Source of the DNA: Allomuricauda sp.
GTDB taxonomy: Bacteria > Bacteroidota > Bacteroidia > Flavobacteriales > Flavobacteriaceae
DNA: 64,000 nt
Assembly (NCBI GenBank): GCA_030148335.1
Contig: JASBTQ010000039.1
Location: 1 to 64,000, forward strand
Direction of reading: 5' to 3'
Of the stretch, positions 61,687 to 64,000 are shown in pieces. The notes under the pieces were generated by a model that was given only the letters and a program-made list of their open reading frames with translations, did not search any database and was not told the origin of the DNA. Within the stretch, counting starts at the first letter, position 1, and each line of letters begins with the position of its first letter. Position numbers and translations under genes: made by a program.

Positions 61687-62685
61687 TTACTTGGAAACGG
61701 GTTTGGGGTCAAAATCCACCGTCCTCAAAATGGCCTCCAGTTCAAACATATAGTCCCTCTTCTCGGTGGACGGGGCGAAAGTGAACCCTTCCAGCACCAT
61801 TTTCCGTTGGTTTTCCTCGTCATTGATGATGTAGGTCAGGAAAGGACCCGCCATCGGGTACCCGTGTATCTCCCACATTCCCTTGACCTCAACGGCTTTC
61901 TTTCCGCCTATTTCCGCAGGGAAAACGTAGGGGGCAAAAGCTTTCTCCGTAATCATATAGGTGTCTTCGTAGGGGCCTGGAATGTACTTCTGGCCAATGG
62001 AATCCCGCATCCGGACAATGTCTTCCACAAATGTGGAATCGTTCCTGAAACTGTCCCACGGCATTTCATAGGCAATGATGTTCATGGTTCCCTTTGGGAT
62101 CTGGATGTCCATCCACACGAAATTCTTTTCCCGCTTACCCACTTTGTACAGTGAAGGGACCTTCAAGCGGACACCGAACTCCTCTTCCAAGGCCATGTCC
62201 TTGCTCAGGGAACGTCCAAAACGCCTTTGTGCCTCCGCGATTTCCACCTGCTTGAATGCCTGTATGGCCTTTGGTGCCAAGGAATCCAAGTTCTGGATCA
62301 TTGTTTCTTCCGTTGGGCCAGTGACCACGGCCACTTTTTGGGGCTTTGCATAGGCATCATCCTTGATATGTGCCAAGGAAGTGGAATCCTGTTCCACATA
62401 AAGCACCGATCGGGAATAGGTAGTGGTTCCTTTAAAGACTTGTGGAGGTACTTGGGTTATGGTGAATATGGGTTCTCTTTGTGGAAGTCCCAATACTTGG
62501 GCTGCAAATTCGTCCCGGATCTTGTCGCCTACCGGCCCTTTCCAAAGCTCGGTGTCCATGACCACCATCAAGCTGTTTACCCCTCCGGTGGATGGTGGAA
62601 GAAATCTTTCCTTGGGGCCTGAATCCTTACAGGCTCCCAACGCCAATAGAGCCATGGCGAGGCATAGTGTCCCTAATTTTTTCAT
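61687..62685 (-). CDS. DUF4837 family lipoprotein
   Basis: 332 residues. Lipobox ALGAC (cysteine at residue 19). The body has LPPSTGGVNSLMVVMDTELWKG at the N-terminus and GMWEIHGYPMAGPFLTYIINDEENQR near the C-terminus, the conserved DUF4837 core. No catalytic motif recognised. It follows the lytic transglycosylase by 12 bases and probably shares its operon, hinting at a role near peptidoglycan. Confidence 0.88.
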   Translation of the reverse strand: MKKLGTLCLAMALLALGACKDSGPKERFLPPSTGGVNSLMVVMDTELWKGPVGDKIRDEFAAQVLGLPQREPIFTITQVPPQVFKGTTTYSRSVLYVEQDSTSLAHIKDDAYAKPQKVAVVTGPTEETMIQNLDSLAPKAIQAFKQVEIAEAQRRFGRSLSKDMALEEEFGVRLKVPSLYKVGKREKNFVWMDIQIPKGTMNIIAYEMPWDSFRNDSTFVEDIVRMRDSIGQKYIPGPYEDTYMITEKAFAPYVFPAEIGGKKAVEVKGMWEIHGYPMAGPFLTYIINDEENQRKMVLEGFTFAPSTEKRDYMFELEAILRTVDFDPKPVSK

Positions 62686-62697
62686 CTTGTGTTAAAT

Positions 62698-64000
62698 TTA
62701 CGAAGAACAATTGCACAATTTAAGTTTTGTGCCTGGTTTTAGGTTATTGCCACTAATACCGTTCCATTCTCGTAAATTTTCCACAGAAACCCCAGGATAT
62801 TTTTTGGATATGGTCCAAAGGGAGTCTCCAGATTGGACTGTATGCACTTTTGATCCACTTGCAACACTTGCAGAAGAAGGTTTTGAACTGCTATTGCTGG
62901 CCACATAAGGTTTTCTTGGGAAGATGGTCAAGCGTTGGCCCACTCTGAGATTGTTACTGCGAAGTCCGTTCCAGCTTTTGATCTGGCTGACCCCAACACC
63001 GTAGCGTTCGGCAATTTTGCCCAAATAATCCCCACTCTTCACTTTATAACGGATCTGGTCCTGTGCAGTGACCATCTCGGGCATGGTTTCCTTTTGGGAT
63101 TCCAGTTCTTTCTTCACAAAGGCATAGATCTGTTCCTCATTGCTCACAAACTTGCCTATCTTGGAAGTTGGCAACCGCAATGCATAATTTTTGCCTTCTA
63201 CCTTTGGGATGACATTGAGCTTATAGGCTGGGTTCAGCATTTCGAGTTCCTCGGTGCTGATGTCCACCAATTTGGAAATCTGGTCGAAGGTGATCATGCT
63301 CTTGACATGGACCGTGTCCGTTTCGAAATAAGGTCTATCGGCTTTTTTGTATTGTAGCCCATGGTCTTCGGCATATTCAAAAATGTACATGGTGGCCAAG
63401 AACGCCGGAAGGTAGCCCGCCGTTTCACGTGGAAGGAATGGCCGAATGTTCCAATAGTTCTCATACCCGCCAGATCTTCGAATGGCCTTGTTCACATTGC
63501 CGGGTCCAGAATTGTAGGCCGCCAGTGCCAGGTCCCAATCATTGAAAATATCATACAATTTGGAAAGATACTTGCTGGCCGCTTTGGTCGCCATAATAGG
63601 ATCGTGGCGTTCATCCACATAGCTGCTCACATCCAACCCGTACATTTTTCCAGTGGCGTACATAAATTGCCAAAGCCCCTTCGCCCCAACACGCGAGCGT
63701 GCCCTGGGATTTAGGGCAGATTCTATGATGGCGAGGTATTTGATCTCCAAAGGAATGTCTTGGTTGTCCAGTTCCTGCTCAAACAACGGAAAGTAGAATT
63801 GACTTGCCGTCATCATGCGCTGCATAAGGTCTCTTTTTCGGGTCAAAAAGGATTTGATGACACTCTCCAAGGAAGGGTTGTAGGCTATATTGAACGGGGT
63901 CTTCTCGTTCATGCGTGCCAAACGGGCTTTTAGGGTGTCCGTTGGGAGGTCCACCACAAAAATGGAATCCTGTCCGGGGCCATTCTGTATCTCCAACAGC
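62698..64000 (-). CDS. MltD-like lytic transglycosylase with LysM domains, 5' end cut by window edge
   Basis: 433 residues visible; the frame is open at the right edge and no signal peptide is seen, so the N-terminus lies outside. GH23 transglycosylase domain (about 60-200): catalytic glutamate in LAIIESALNPRARSRVGAKG, then LWQFMYATGKMYGL and LALAAYNSGPGNVNKAIR. Two LysM modules at the C-terminus (YKVKSGDYLGKIAERYGVGV and HTVQSGDSLWTISKKYPGVS) bind glycan strands. It cuts peptidoglycan forming 1,6-anhydro ends, in the periplasm. Followed by DUF4837. Confidence 0.95.
   Translation of the reverse strand, partial: LLEIQNGPGQDSIFVVDLPTDTLKARLARMNEKTPFNIAYNPSLESVIKSFLTRKRDLMQRMMTASQFYFPLFEQELDNQDIPLEIKYLAIIESALNPRARSRVGAKGLWQFMYATGKMYGLDVSSYVDERHDPIMATKAASKYLSKLYDIFNDWDLALAAYNSGPGNVNKAIRRSGGYENYWNIRPFLPRETAGYLPAFLATMYIFEYAEDHGLQYKKADRPYFETDTVHVKSMITFDQISKLVDISTEELEMLNPAYKLNVIPKVEGKNYALRLPTSKIGKFVSNEEQIYAFVKKELESQKETMPEMVTAQDQIRYKVKSGDYLGKIAERYGVGVSQIKSWNGLRSNNLRVGQRLTIFPRKPYVASNSSSKPSSASVASGSKVHTVQSGDSLWTISKKYPGVSVENLREWNGISGNNLKPGTKLKLCNCSS

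Noticed and set aside
1-64000. CRISPR arrays, tRNA or rRNA genes, phage or IS genes
   Set aside because: Gaps were read on both strands; no regular spaced repeats, cloverleaf-like sequence, integrase or transposase was seen.

Overview
The window looks like a chromosomal segment of a marine member of the Flavobacteriaceae (phylum Bacteroidota), probably close to Muricauda/Allomuricauda/Flagellimonas. That placement rests on recognised protein families and gene order, not on a database search. Supporting signs are: no Shine-Dalgarno motifs before start codons; several TAnnTTTG -7 boxes of the Bacteroidota primary sigma factor; a SprE/PorW type IX secretion lipoprotein; an HU-CCDC81/SPOR protein; DUF4292, DUF4837, DUF4254 and DUF5687-type proteins; and an F-type ATPase operon without beta and epsilon genes. 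No rRNA, tRNA, CRISPR array, IS element or prophage was found.

Layout. 1-8.3 kb: the end of an ECF sigma factor with a membrane-anchored beta-barrel partner, a GAF/LytS-like kinase, an acyltransferase, trpS, dprA followed by a decayed second copy of its own 3' end, an HU-CCDC81/SPOR protein and an acyl-CoA thioesterase. 8.3-15.5 kb (minus strand): a conserved envelope cluster of flippase, dut, a small GIY-YIG gene, sugar-phosphate nucleotidyltransferase, TPR protein, DUF4292 lipoprotein, EnvC-like protein and aldo/keto reductase. 15.6-24.4 kb (minus): sprE/porW, bactofilin, AtpZ, a four-TM protein, then atpB-E-F-H-A-G. 24.5-37.3 kb: an ABC exporter pair, a ferredoxin reductase-like flavoprotein, patatin, fasciclin protein, an ArsS pair, a lipoprotein, TetR, GT9, DUF4254, DUF6427, DUF6341 and purD.

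37.7-54.5 kb (minus): a surface-polysaccharide (O-antigen-like) cluster. It holds UDP-glucuronate decarboxylase-like SDR, initiating glycosylphosphotransferase, three glycosyltransferases, an MBOAT/SGNH O-acetylation pair, Wzy-like polymerase, flippase, ligase-like protein, rfbC-A-B-D for dTDP-L-rhamnose and a Wzz-like chain-length protein. Its middle part (about 38.6-50.1 kb) is visibly AT-richer than the flanks, which suggests exchange by transfer. 54.5-64 kb: a DUF6909-type protein, GH3 protein, catalytically intact M23 peptidase, tatA, a PorE-like TPR/propeller/OmpA protein, a 56-residue protein, DUF4837 lipoprotein and an MltD-like transglycosylase cut by the window edge.

Most of the window serves the cell envelope: making and flipping surface glycans, remodelling peptidoglycan, protein secretion (SprE, TatA) and energising the membrane. 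The most unusual signals are between genes. The dprA and atpG 3' ends are each followed by a diverged second copy of the same tail. A GIY-YIG gene with a probable nonsense codon is bracketed by CCTGC/GCAGG palindromes. A 105-bp nested inverted repeat lies at the end of the polysaccharide cluster, and two perfect hairpins lie in the leader of the OmpA gene.
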